DNA from: Pseudomonas sp. CFII64
GTDB lineage: Bacteria; Pseudomonadota; Gammaproteobacteria; Pseudomonadales; Pseudomonadaceae
Assembly: GCF_000416235.1 (NCBI RefSeq)
Contig: NZ_ATLO01000007.1
Coordinates: 1-64,000 of the forward strand
Direction: 5' to 3'
Length of the DNA: 64,000 bases
The notes beneath the pieces were generated by a model. It was not told where the DNA came from and did no database searches. It saw nothing but the letters and a program-made list of their open reading frames with translations. A program made the position numbers and the translations under genes. Below are positions 57,112 through 64,000 of this stretch, piece after piece. The first letter of the stretch is position 1; each line of letters opens with the position of its first letter.

Positions 57112-57448
57112 AACATCAAACAAGGCTACTCGAAAGAGTGGCCTTTTTTGTGTCCGCACGAAAAGTACCGCGCCAATGAAGCTAAGCGCTTGTCAGAAAA
57201 GGCTATTTTGCACTGCAGGTTTCATCTCATTTTCACGCCTGTAACGTAATATTGCTGCAAGCGACAGTTTTCCCATGGTCGGCCGATAGCCTTTTGTGAC
57301 TCAATAGTCGCTTAAGAGACACGAACAAAATCCGCTCCATTCGCTCGTTAGACGTTGACGCGCTAACATCTCGAAATATTTTTTGCGTAGGGATTGGTAA
57401 CTTGGCTGCATACCTCCATCCTGTCGCGCACGATCCAAGGAGTGATTG
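57112..57448. other. tRNA-fMet / mprF intergenic region
   Basis: 337 bases with the tRNA terminator and the mprF promoter. An AT-rich segment near 57190-57260 precedes it. No gene seen. Confidence 0.6.
57118..57149 (+). terminator. tRNA-fMet copy 2 terminator
   Basis: GGCTACTC-GAAA-GAGTGGCC with six T, as after copy 1. Confidence 0.85.
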
Positions 57449-60091
57449 ATGCGCGCCAACCCGTCAGAACCCAAAGAAGCAGTCACGGCGAATCAACCTA
57501 TTCAACCTGCCCGCCTGCAATGGCTGGAGCTGCTGAGCAAGTATCGCCAACCCATCGGCCTGGCCGTTACGCTGCTGCTCTTCGCCATCGCGCTGATCGC
57601 TTGCCGCCACATGCTGAGCGAGCTGGATCTTTATGCGCTGCATGATTCGCTGCTGAGCGTACCGGTGCCGTCGCTGGCAGGTGCCGTGCTGGCAATGATT
57701 GTCGGCTTTATCATCCTGCTGGGCTACGAATGGTCCGCCAGTCGATACGCCGGAGTTGATCTGCCCAACAAGACCTTGGCAATGGGCGGCTTTACCGCGT
57801 TCGCCATCGGCAACGCAGTCGGGCTTTCAATGTTGTCCGGCGGCTCGGTGCGTTATCGGCTGTATTCGCGCAAAGGTGTGGGTGCGATAGAAGTCGCGCG
57901 CATGACGCTGTTCGCCAGCCTGTCACTGGGTTGCGCGCTGCCGCCGCTGGCAGCACTCGCGACCTTGAGCAATTTGTCCGGCGCTTCCCTGGCCCTGCAC
58001 TTGCCGGTGGCGATGCTCGCGGCGATTGCAATCGGGGTGCTGATTCTGACCGCGCTGCTGACCATGGCGGTGTATCGCCGTCGGCTGCCGGAACAGACGA
58101 TCCCGCACACGCTGTTGGTGCGCGCTGGCAGAAGAACACTTCGTTTGCCAGGCCTGCGCCTGACGCTGATGCAACTGGTGATCACCGCGCTGGACGTTGC
58201 CGCAGCAGCGACCGTCCTGTATTTGCTACTGCCGCAATCCCCGCCATTTGGTGCGTTCCTGCTGGTTTATCTGCTGGCATTGGCGGCGGGCGTGCTCAGT
58301 CATGTTCCGGGTGGCGTGGGTGTTTTCGAGGCCATTCTGCTCGCGGCGTTCGCCAATGAACTGGGCGCCGCGCCGCTGGCTGCCGCGTTGCTGCTGTATC
58401 GACTGATCTACGTCGTGCTGCCGCTGCTGCTGGCGTGCCTGACGCTGCTGTTCACCGAAAGTCAGCGCCTGTTGCCCACCAAACAGGCAATGCGCGTCGC
58501 CTCGGGCCTTGCGGCACCGATTCTGGCGCTGCTGGTATTTCTTTCCGGGGTGGTGCTGCTGTTTTCCGGGGCGACTCCGGAAATCGACACTCGCCTGGAA
58601 TATGTCGGTTTCCTGATCCCTCATCGCCTGATCGATGCTTCGCACTTCGGCGCCAGCCTGATTGGTGTGCTGTGCCTGTTGCTGGCGCAAGGCCTGCGCC
58701 GACGCCTTTCGGCCGCATGGATGCTGACCACCATTTTGCTGGTGACAGGCTCAGTGCTGTCGATGCTCAAGGGTTTCGACTGGGAAGAAGCGGTCCTGCT
58801 GATTCTCACGGCTTGCCTGCTGGGCGTTTTCCGGCGCTCGTTCTACCGACCTAGCCGCCTGCTGGAGTTGCCGTTCTCGCCGCTGTATCTGGTGGCGAGC
58901 ATCTGTGTGCTGGGCGCTTCGATCTGGCTGCTGCTGTTTGCCTATCAGGACGTCCCGTACAGCCATCAACTCTGGTGGCAGTTCACTCTGGATGCCGATG
59001 CACCGCGCGCCCTGCGTTCGGCATTGGGCAGCGCAGTGCTGCTGGTTGTGGTGTCGCTGACCTGGCTGCTGCGCACGGCGCGGCCGGTCATCAAGCTTCC
59101 CGATGCGACCGAACTGGCCAAGGCCGCTGAAATCGTCAACGCTTCATCACAACCGGATGGCGGGCTGGTGTTGACCGGCGACAAGGCGATCCTGCTGCAC
59201 CCCAGCGGTGATGCCTTTTTGATGTACTCGCACCGTGGCCGCAGCCTCGTGGCCTTGTATGACCCGATTGGACCTACGCAGCAGCGCGCCGAACTCATCT
59301 GGCAGTTCCGCGACCTGTGCGATGTCCACCACGCGCGCCCGGTGTTTTATCAGGTCCGGGCCGAGAACCTGCCGTTCTATATGGACATCGGGCTGACCGC
59401 GATCAAGCTGGGCGAAGAAGCCCGGGTCAACTTGCTCCGCTTCGACATCGAAGCCAAGGGCAAGGAAATGAAAGACCTGCGCTACACCTGGAACCGGGGC
59501 GGACGCGATGGTCTGTCGCTGGAGATCTACGAAGCAGGTCAGGCACCACTGGATGAGCTCAAAGTTATCTCGGACGCCTGGCTGACCGGCAAGAACGTCC
59601 GGGAAAAGGGCTTTTCCCTGGGTCGCTTCAGCCCGGAATACCTCACGCATTTCCGCATCGCCATCATTCACTTTGAAGGCAAGCCAGTGGCATTCGCCAA
59701 CCTGCTGGAGACCTCGCGCCACGATCTGGCCAGCCTTGACCTGATGCGCGCGCATCCGGATGCGCCGAAACTGACCATGGAATTCATGATGGTCGGGCTG
59801 ATTTTGTATTACAAACAGCACGGCTACGAACGCTTCAGCCTGGGCATGGTGCCGTTGTCAGGCTTGCAGCCGCGGCGTGGCGCGCCTTTGACCCAGCGTT
59901 TGGGCTCGATGGTGTTCCGCCGTGGCGAGCAACTCTACAACTTCCAGGGCTTGCGGCGCTTCAAGGACAAATTCCAGCCTGACTGGGAACCTCGCTATAT
60001 GGCCGTGCCCGCCGGACTCGATCCGCTGGTGGCACTGGCTGACACTGCCGCCCTGATTGCAGGCGGCCTGACTGGATTGGTGAAACGCTGA
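57449..60091 (+). CDS. mprF: Bifunctional aminoacyl-phosphatidylglycerol synthase/flippase MprF
   Basis: MprF adds alanine or lysine from aminoacyl-tRNA to phosphatidylglycerol and flips the product, shielding the membrane from cationic peptides. Starting at MRANPSEPKEAV (ATG with AAGGAG), 880 residues. N-terminal flippase with about fourteen hydrophobic segments (about 30-540) and C-terminal GNAT-like DUF2156 transferase (about 555-870) including RGRSLVALYDPIG and LGMVPLSGLQPRRGAPLTQR. P. aeruginosa MprF makes alanyl-phosphatidylglycerol. Its stop overlaps the next start by one base (TGATG). Confidence 0.94.
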   Translation: MRANPSEPKEAVTANQPIQPARLQWLELLSKYRQPIGLAVTLLLFAIALIACRHMLSELDLYALHDSLLSVPVPSLAGAVLAMIVGFIILLGYEWSASRYAGVDLPNKTLAMGGFTAFAIGNAVGLSMLSGGSVRYRLYSRKGVGAIEVARMTLFASLSLGCALPPLAALATLSNLSGASLALHLPVAMLAAIAIGVLILTALLTMAVYRRRLPEQTIPHTLLVRAGRRTLRLPGLRLTLMQLVITALDVAAAATVLYLLLPQSPPFGAFLLVYLLALAAGVLSHVPGGVGVFEAILLAAFANELGAAPLAAALLLYRLIYVVLPLLLACLTLLFTESQRLLPTKQAMRVASGLAAPILALLVFLSGVVLLFSGATPEIDTRLEYVGFLIPHRLIDASHFGASLIGVLCLLLAQGLRRRLSAAWMLTTILLVTGSVLSMLKGFDWEEAVLLILTACLLGVFRRSFYRPSRLLELPFSPLYLVASICVLGASIWLLLFAYQDVPYSHQLWWQFTLDADAPRALRSALGSAVLLVVVSLTWLLRTARPVIKLPDATELAKAAEIVNASSQPDGGLVLTGDKAILLHPSGDAFLMYSHRGRSLVALYDPIGPTQQRAELIWQFRDLCDVHHARPVFYQVRAENLPFYMDIGLTAIKLGEEARVNLLRFDIEAKGKEMKDLRYTWNRGGRDGLSLEIYEAGQAPLDELKVISDAWLTGKNVREKGFSLGRFSPEYLTHFRIAIIHFEGKPVAFANLLETSRHDLASLDLMRAHPDAPKLTMEFMMVGLILYYKQHGYERFSLGMVPLSGLQPRRGAPLTQRLGSMVFRRGEQLYNFQGLRRFKDKFQPDWEPRYMAVPAGLDPLVALADTAALIAGGLTGLVKR

Positions 60092-61422
60092 TGATTCAAC
60101 GCTACTGGCGCTTTTTGCTCGCAGCCCTGGTTATTCTCGTGGTGGCGCTAGGGGTCTGGGTGTGGAACCGCCCTGCTCCGCCGGCCACCCTCGTCCATTC
60201 CACCCTGGCTGACGGCTCGGCGCTTACCGATGTAACGCCGGGCAGCCGGACCAAAGTGCGGGTTGCCTTGGCGGTCACTGCTGACGACTTGCTCACCGAC
60301 AAGCAATTGCAGGCCTTGAGCCAGGATGCCGCCGCGCGGATCATCCAGGTGGTGTTGCCCAAGGACAATTGCGTCCTGCAACAAAAGACCTTCAACGACG
60401 CCCTGCAACAGCTGGACGACGCACCGACCATCGTCGGCGGTATCGGCCCGGGTGCGACATTGGCCTGGCGCTGGCTGGCAGGTCAGGACAACGACGATGC
60501 AGAAGCGATTTCGGTCGGCTTTTACCTGGAAGTCCCGTCCCAGCCGGCACCGGTTGTCGAGGCCGATGAACCCGCGCCGGTGATTTGTGACGTGGCGCTG
60601 CCAAAAACCGCGCCTCACGGTCACTGGATGGTGGCATGGAACGATGCGCCCGACGACGCGCCTGCGGCGTTTGTGCGTGACCAGGCCAACGCGGATACGA
60701 GCATCAGCGACTACGACATCAAGCTGCCTCAGGTTTTGAACAGCGAACTACGCCGTAAACTTATCGGCGAAGACGACAAGGGCGGCGGCGTCGGCGTGCC
60801 GGTGGTGGAGGTCCCGTCCGCACAGCCCTCCGATACGGTGACGCTGTTCATGTCCGGTGACGGCGGCTGGCGTGACCTGGACAAGGTCGTGGCCGGCGAT
60901 ATGGCCAGCCTGGGTTATCCGGTGGTGGGCATCGACGTGTTGCGCTATTACTGGGAACACAAGACGCCGGAGCAGACTGCCGCCGACCTCACCGAGCTGA
61001 TGCAGCACTACCGGCAGAAATGGGGCACCAAGCGCTTCATCCTTGCTGGCTACTCCTTCGGGGCCGACGTGATGCCAGCGGTCTACAACCGCCTGGCTCC
61101 TGACGAACAGAACCGCATCGACGGCATTATCCTGCTCGCCTTCGCCCGCACCGGCAGCTTCGAGATCCATGTGGACGGCTGGCTCGGCACTGCTGGCAAG
61201 GAAGCCACTACCGGCGAGGAAATGGCCAAGCTGCCTGCCGAGAAGGTGCTGTGCGTTTATGGCATCGAAGAGAAGGATGAAAGCGGCTGTACCACAACCA
61301 CCGCCGTGGGCGAAAAGCTGCAGCTTCCTGGCGGTCACCACTTCGATGAGAACTACCCGGCACTGGCCAAACGCCTGATCGCCGCCATCGACAAGCGTCA
61401 GGGCAAGGCCCAGAGCAAGTAA
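60091..61422 (+). CDS. AcvB/VirJ-family aminoacyl-phosphatidylglycerol hydrolase
   Basis: A 443-residue protein with one N-terminal membrane helix (about 6-26), a periplasmic domain and a C-terminal VirJ-type alpha/beta-hydrolase with DTVTLFMSGDGGWRDLDK near 247-264 and the nucleophile Ser322 in LAGYSFGADV. In P. aeruginosa the gene in this position (PA0919) encodes a periplasmic hydrolase that removes alanine from alanyl-phosphatidylglycerol, so the pair sets membrane charge. Overlap of one base with mprF argues for one operon. Confidence 0.9.
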   Translation: MIQRYWRFLLAALVILVVALGVWVWNRPAPPATLVHSTLADGSALTDVTPGSRTKVRVALAVTADDLLTDKQLQALSQDAAARIIQVVLPKDNCVLQQKTFNDALQQLDDAPTIVGGIGPGATLAWRWLAGQDNDDAEAISVGFYLEVPSQPAPVVEADEPAPVICDVALPKTAPHGHWMVAWNDAPDDAPAAFVRDQANADTSISDYDIKLPQVLNSELRRKLIGEDDKGGGVGVPVVEVPSAQPSDTVTLFMSGDGGWRDLDKVVAGDMASLGYPVVGIDVLRYYWEHKTPEQTAADLTELMQHYRQKWGTKRFILAGYSFGADVMPAVYNRLAPDEQNRIDGIILLAFARTGSFEIHVDGWLGTAGKEATTGEEMAKLPAEKVLCVYGIEEKDESGCTTTTAVGEKLQLPGGHHFDENYPALAKRLIAAIDKRQGKAQSK

Positions 61423-61440
61423 CACGCTTGCCCAAGGCAT

Positions 61441-61482
61441 AAAAAATCCCCGCAGCCCTATTTGAGGTGCGGGGATTTTTTT
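61441..61482 (+). terminator. Terminator after the VirJ-type gene
   Basis: AATCCCCGCA and complement with a 13-base loop and seven T; A-run before it lets it work from both sides. Confidence 0.85.
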
Positions 61483-61493
61483 ATACCTGTTGA

Positions 61494-61553
61494 AGGAGCC
61501 AACTTATTGGCGAGGCCTCGTTTGAGAAGCTTCGCGAGCAAGCTCCCACAGTT
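61494..61553. repeat. REP pair, family 2
   Basis: AAGGAGCCAACTTATTGGCG and inverted TCGCGAGCAAGCTCCCAC; diverged arms, 20-base spacer. Confidence 0.7.
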
Positions 61554-61655
61554 GGCTCCGATAGTGATTACACCGCTTGCTTTTGATGTTCGCTTTTCCG
61601 TGCCGCGATCTGGCAGACACCGCCAAACGCGCGTCGGGAGGCCGAGCGCAGGTGT

Positions 61656-61768
61656 CGTGGTGTGGGGCGACCGGCATGGATGCCGGCCGAGCGCCGCTGC
61701 GCCAGGGATGGCGCGTCGGCGCGTACCCACACCACGGCACCGGAGCGAGGGAACCCGACGAAGTCGGG
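61656..61768. repeat. Multi-hairpin structured intergenic element
   Basis: An 11-base outer stem (61656-61666 with 61726-61736, CGTGGTGTGGG and complement) closes over two inner hairpins, CCGGCAT-GG-ATGCCGG (61671-61686) and GCGCCA-GGGA-TGGCGC (61699-61714), with a third hairpin CCCGAC-GAA-GTCGGG (61754-61768) just after. The stems are perfect. It may be a repeat element; I recall similar sequence elsewhere in Pseudomonas genomes. Confidence 0.7.
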
Positions 61769-61912
61769 CCGGACGTCAGCGCACATGGTTTTCGTCTATT
61801 TTGCCGTAACAAAATGGACCCGGCCGTCAGGACGGAACCTCACTACGCAGCGCTGCAAATTTTGTTGTTGCCCTACGCTTTGCCACGCTCCACCGGAAAG
61901 ATTGCCTCGCTT

Positions 61913-62015
61913 GCAGGAGGGGACTTGTCCCCGAAAGGCGGTAGCGTCAGACAACGTCAACCATCTGGATTTTCGTTGCCAGGACCATCGTATTCGGGGA
62001 CAAGTCCCCTCCTGC
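61913..62015. repeat. Perfect 23-bp inverted repeat
   Basis: Arms at 61913-61935 and 61993-62015 are exact reverse complements, each with the inner palindrome GGGGACTTGTCCCC. The 57-base loop has no gene. It starts a further REP type, and ends 28 bases before the kup stop. Confidence 0.9.
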
Positions 62016-62043
62016 CGGTCGTTAGATATTCAGGTAGGAGCGA

Positions 62044-63942
62044 TTACATCTCCACCTGCGTACCCAACTCGATCACCCGGTTAAACGGCAGCTTGAAGAA
62101 GCGCAGGTTGCCGTTGGCGTTCTTGAGCATGAAAGCGAACAGCGCCTCGCGCCAGCGCGCCATGCCAACCATTTTCGACGGGATCACAGTCTCGCGGCTC
62201 AGGAAGTACGTGGTCCGCATCGGGCTGAAGTCCAGCTCTTTCAAATGACACAGGCTCAGCGCAGCCGGTACGTCCGGCTCATCGATAAAGCCGAAATGCA
62301 GAATCACCCGATAAAAGCCTTCGCCATGGGCCTCGACTTCAAAGCGACGCTGGGCCGGTACACGCGGCGTGTCTTCGTAGACCACGGTCAGCAGCACCAC
62401 TTGCTCGTGCAGCACCTGGTTATGCAGCAGGTTATGCAGCAAGGCGTGTGGGACAGCGTCGGCGCGGGCCGTGAGAAATACCGCCGTGCCCTGCACCCGA
62501 TGTGGCGGCTGGACCTTGATACTGCTGATGAAGATCGGCAGCGGCAGCCCGCCTTCATCGATACGATCCACCAGCAACTGTTTGCCGCGCTTCCAGGTGG
62601 TCATCAAGATGAACAGCACCACGCCGGCGATTACCGGGAACGCCCCGCCTTGAATCACCTTCGGCACGTTGGCAGCGAAGAACAGGCTGTCGACGAACAG
62701 CAGGCACAGCAACAGCGGCACGGCCAGGAATGCCGGCCACTTCCACAACAACAGCATGACCGACGACACCAGAATCGTGGTGCAGAACATTGTCCCGGTA
62801 ACCGCTACGCCATACGCGGAAGCCAGCGCGCCGGAAGACTCGAAGCCCAGCACCAGCAGAATCACGCCAACCATCAACGACCAGTTGACCGCACCGATGT
62901 AGATCTGCCCCTGGGCATCGCTGGAGGTGTGCTGGATCTGCATGCGCGGGATGTAACCCAACTGGATCGCCTGCAGCGTCATGGAAAACGCACCGGAAAT
63001 CACCGCCTGCGACGCAATCACCGTCGCCAGCGTTGACAGCCCCACCAGCGGCAACAGCGCCCAGCTCGGTGCCAGCAGATAGAACGGGTTGCGCGCCGCT
63101 TCCGGGTCTTCGAGCACCAAAGCGCCCTGGCCGAAATAGTTGAGCACCAGCGCGGGCAGCACCAGGATGAACCAGGCGCGGGCAATCGGCTTGCGGCCGA
63201 AGTGCCCCATGTCGGCATACAGCGCTTCAGCACCGGTCAGCGCCAGCACCACTGCACCAAGAATCGCCACGCCAATGCCCGGATGGATGATAAAGAAGCG
63301 CACGGCCCACACCGGGTTCATCGCGTGCAGCACTTCCGGCTGACGCAAAATGCCATGAATGCCCAGCAAGCCGAGCACCACGAACCAGGTGACCATGACC
63401 GGTCCGAACAACACGCCGATGCGCGCCGTTCCATGCCGCTGAATCAGGAACAGCCCGACCAGCACCACCAGCGCCATGGGCACTACCCAGCGCTCAAGGC
63501 CATCGAACGCCAGTTCCATGCCCTCCATGGCCGACAGCACGGAAATCGCCGGGGTGATCATGCTGTCGCCATAAAACAGCGCCGCACCGAACAGGCCGAA
63601 GACCACCATGACCGCCTGCAGCTTCGGCTTGCTCGCCGAAGCCCGTCGAGCCAGGGCAGTGAGCGCCATGATGCCGCCTTCGCCCTGGTTGTCGGCGCGC
63701 AGGATGAACACCATGTACTTGAACGAGACCACCCAGATCAGCGACCAGAAGATCAATGACAGAATGCCCAGCACCGCGTCGTGCGTGACCGCGACGCCAT
63801 AACCACCCTGAAACACCTCCTTGAGGGTATACAGCGGGCTGGTGCCGATATCGCCATATACCACGCCCACTGCGGCCATCAGCAAACTCAAGGGTTTGGC
63901 TGCGCTTTGCCCGGTTACAGCCTGACTGCTTGCTTGACTCAT
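62044..63942 (-). CDS. kup: Kup potassium uptake protein
   Basis: A 632-residue KUP-family potassium-proton symporter: [20 protein letters not shown] near residues 23-42 is the family signature, followed by about twelve hydrophobic segments to residue 440 and a C-terminal cytosolic domain of about 180 residues. [26 protein letters not shown] lies upstream. It is convergent with the VirJ-type gene across the repeat-rich region. The same order (mprF region next to kup) is found in P. aeruginosa. Confidence 0.95.
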   Translation of the reverse strand: MSQASSQAVTGQSAAKPLSLLMAAVGVVYGDIGTSPLYTLKEVFQGGYGVAVTHDAVLGILSLIFWSLIWVVSFKYMVFILRADNQGEGGIMALTALARRASASKPKLQAVMVVFGLFGAALFYGDSMITPAISVLSAMEGMELAFDGLERWVVPMALVVLVGLFLIQRHGTARIGVLFGPVMVTWFVVLGLLGIHGILRQPEVLHAMNPVWAVRFFIIHPGIGVAILGAVVLALTGAEALYADMGHFGRKPIARAWFILVLPALVLNYFGQGALVLEDPEAARNPFYLLAPSWALLPLVGLSTLATVIASQAVISGAFSMTLQAIQLGYIPRMQIQHTSSDAQGQIYIGAVNWSLMVGVILLVLGFESSGALASAYGVAVTGTMFCTTILVSSVMLLLWKWPAFLAVPLLLCLLFVDSLFFAANVPKVIQGGAFPVIAGVVLFILMTTWKRGKQLLVDRIDEGGLPLPIFISSIKVQPPHRVQGTAVFLTARADAVPHALLHNLLHNQVLHEQVVLLTVVYEDTPRVPAQRRFEVEAHGEGFYRVILHFGFIDEPDVPAALSLCHLKELDFSPMRTTYFLSRETVIPSKMVGMARWREALFAFMLKNANGNLRFFKLPFNRVIELGTQVEM

Positions 63943-64000
63943 CTACCACTCCAGAAACCAGGGCTCGCGCCACTCGACACAAGATGATGCTTTGAGCTGT

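Larger units (their letters stand above)
61423..62043. other. Gene-free, repeat-rich region between the VirJ gene and kup
   Basis: 621 bases with, in order, a bidirectional terminator, a family 2 REP pair, a structured element (61656-61768) and a 23-base inverted repeat, each listed. Several overlapping short frames on both strands have no ribosome site; the region is best read as non-coding. Confidence 0.7.

Noticed and set aside
61504..61812. Overlapping short frames in the repeat-rich region before kup
   Set aside because: They run over inverted repeats in several frames and strands; such frames are often misannotated as hypothetical proteins in pseudomonads.

Overview
This window is a piece of a Pseudomonas chromosome. 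The gene order oprD-HIT-slyX-cold-shock-dps-aspS-yebC-ruvCAB-ybgC-tolQRAB-pal-cpoB-queE-queC-tRNA-Lys, and nadA-bepA-tusA-like-perM-like-bcp-gcvR-dapA-bamC-MBL-purC-tRNA-Ser, is the order I know from Pseudomonas aeruginosa. Several proteins (OprD, AspS, Pal, QueC, NadA) read like close Pseudomonas orthologues. The moderate GC by eye, the many short REP-type inverted repeats and the pxpABC/mqo content point to the fluorescens/syringae side of the genus rather than to P. aeruginosa. All gene calls come from reading protein sequence; no database search was run.

Layout. 0-2.4 kb: pxpABC operon (5-oxoproline recycling). 2.7-17.4 kb: housekeeping and small conserved genes (oligopeptidase B, cNMP-binding protein, YajD nuclease, SpoU methyltransferase, RNase D, EptA lipid A transferase plus a methyltransferase, Ogt), separated by REP repeats. 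17.5-19.2 kb: maeA. 19.5-22.4 kb: a small accessory patch with a HigBA-like toxin-antitoxin pair, a HAD phosphatase, an orphan HepT-like HEPN toxin with an altered active motif next to an unknown gene, and a divergent XRE regulator. The patch ends at tRNA-Ser(CGA). 22.6-31.7 kb: purC-MBL-bamC-dapA, gcvR-bcp, perM-like/tusA-like, bepA, nadA. 31.7-34.4 kb: a decayed tRNA-Lys-like/terminator relic, mqo, and the intact tRNA-Lys(TTT). 34.4-46.6 kb: queE-queC, the Tol-Pal operon, ruvCAB, yebC, aspS. 46.9-55 kb: a ribbon-helix-helix gene, dps, a membrane-anchored cold-shock protein, slyX, a HIT protein, a 1-kb oprD leader, oprD, proS and a lipoprotein. 55-57.2 kb: dinB, then two initiator tRNA genes embedded in a local duplication that also contains the broken 5' end of a putative antiporter gene. 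57.4-61.4 kb: mprF and a VirJ/AcvB-type aminoacyl-phosphatidylglycerol hydrolase. 61.4-62 kb: a gene-free stretch rich in inverted repeats. 62-64 kb: kup.

Functional themes. Envelope integrity dominates: Tol-Pal, BamC, BepA, EptA, MprF with its hydrolase, OprD and the lipoproteins. Nucleic acid maintenance and translation come next: RuvABC, DinB, Ogt, RNase D, AspS, ProS, queuosine enzymes and four intact tRNA genes. Most of the window is ordinary core genome. The parts that deserve a second look are the 19.5-22.4 kb accessory patch (orphan HepT with Phe in place of the AMPylated Tyr), the tRNA-Lys relic beside mqo, the tRNA-fMet duplication with a gene fragment, the structured intergenic element at 61.65-61.77 kb, and putative ArgR half-sites upstream of oprD.
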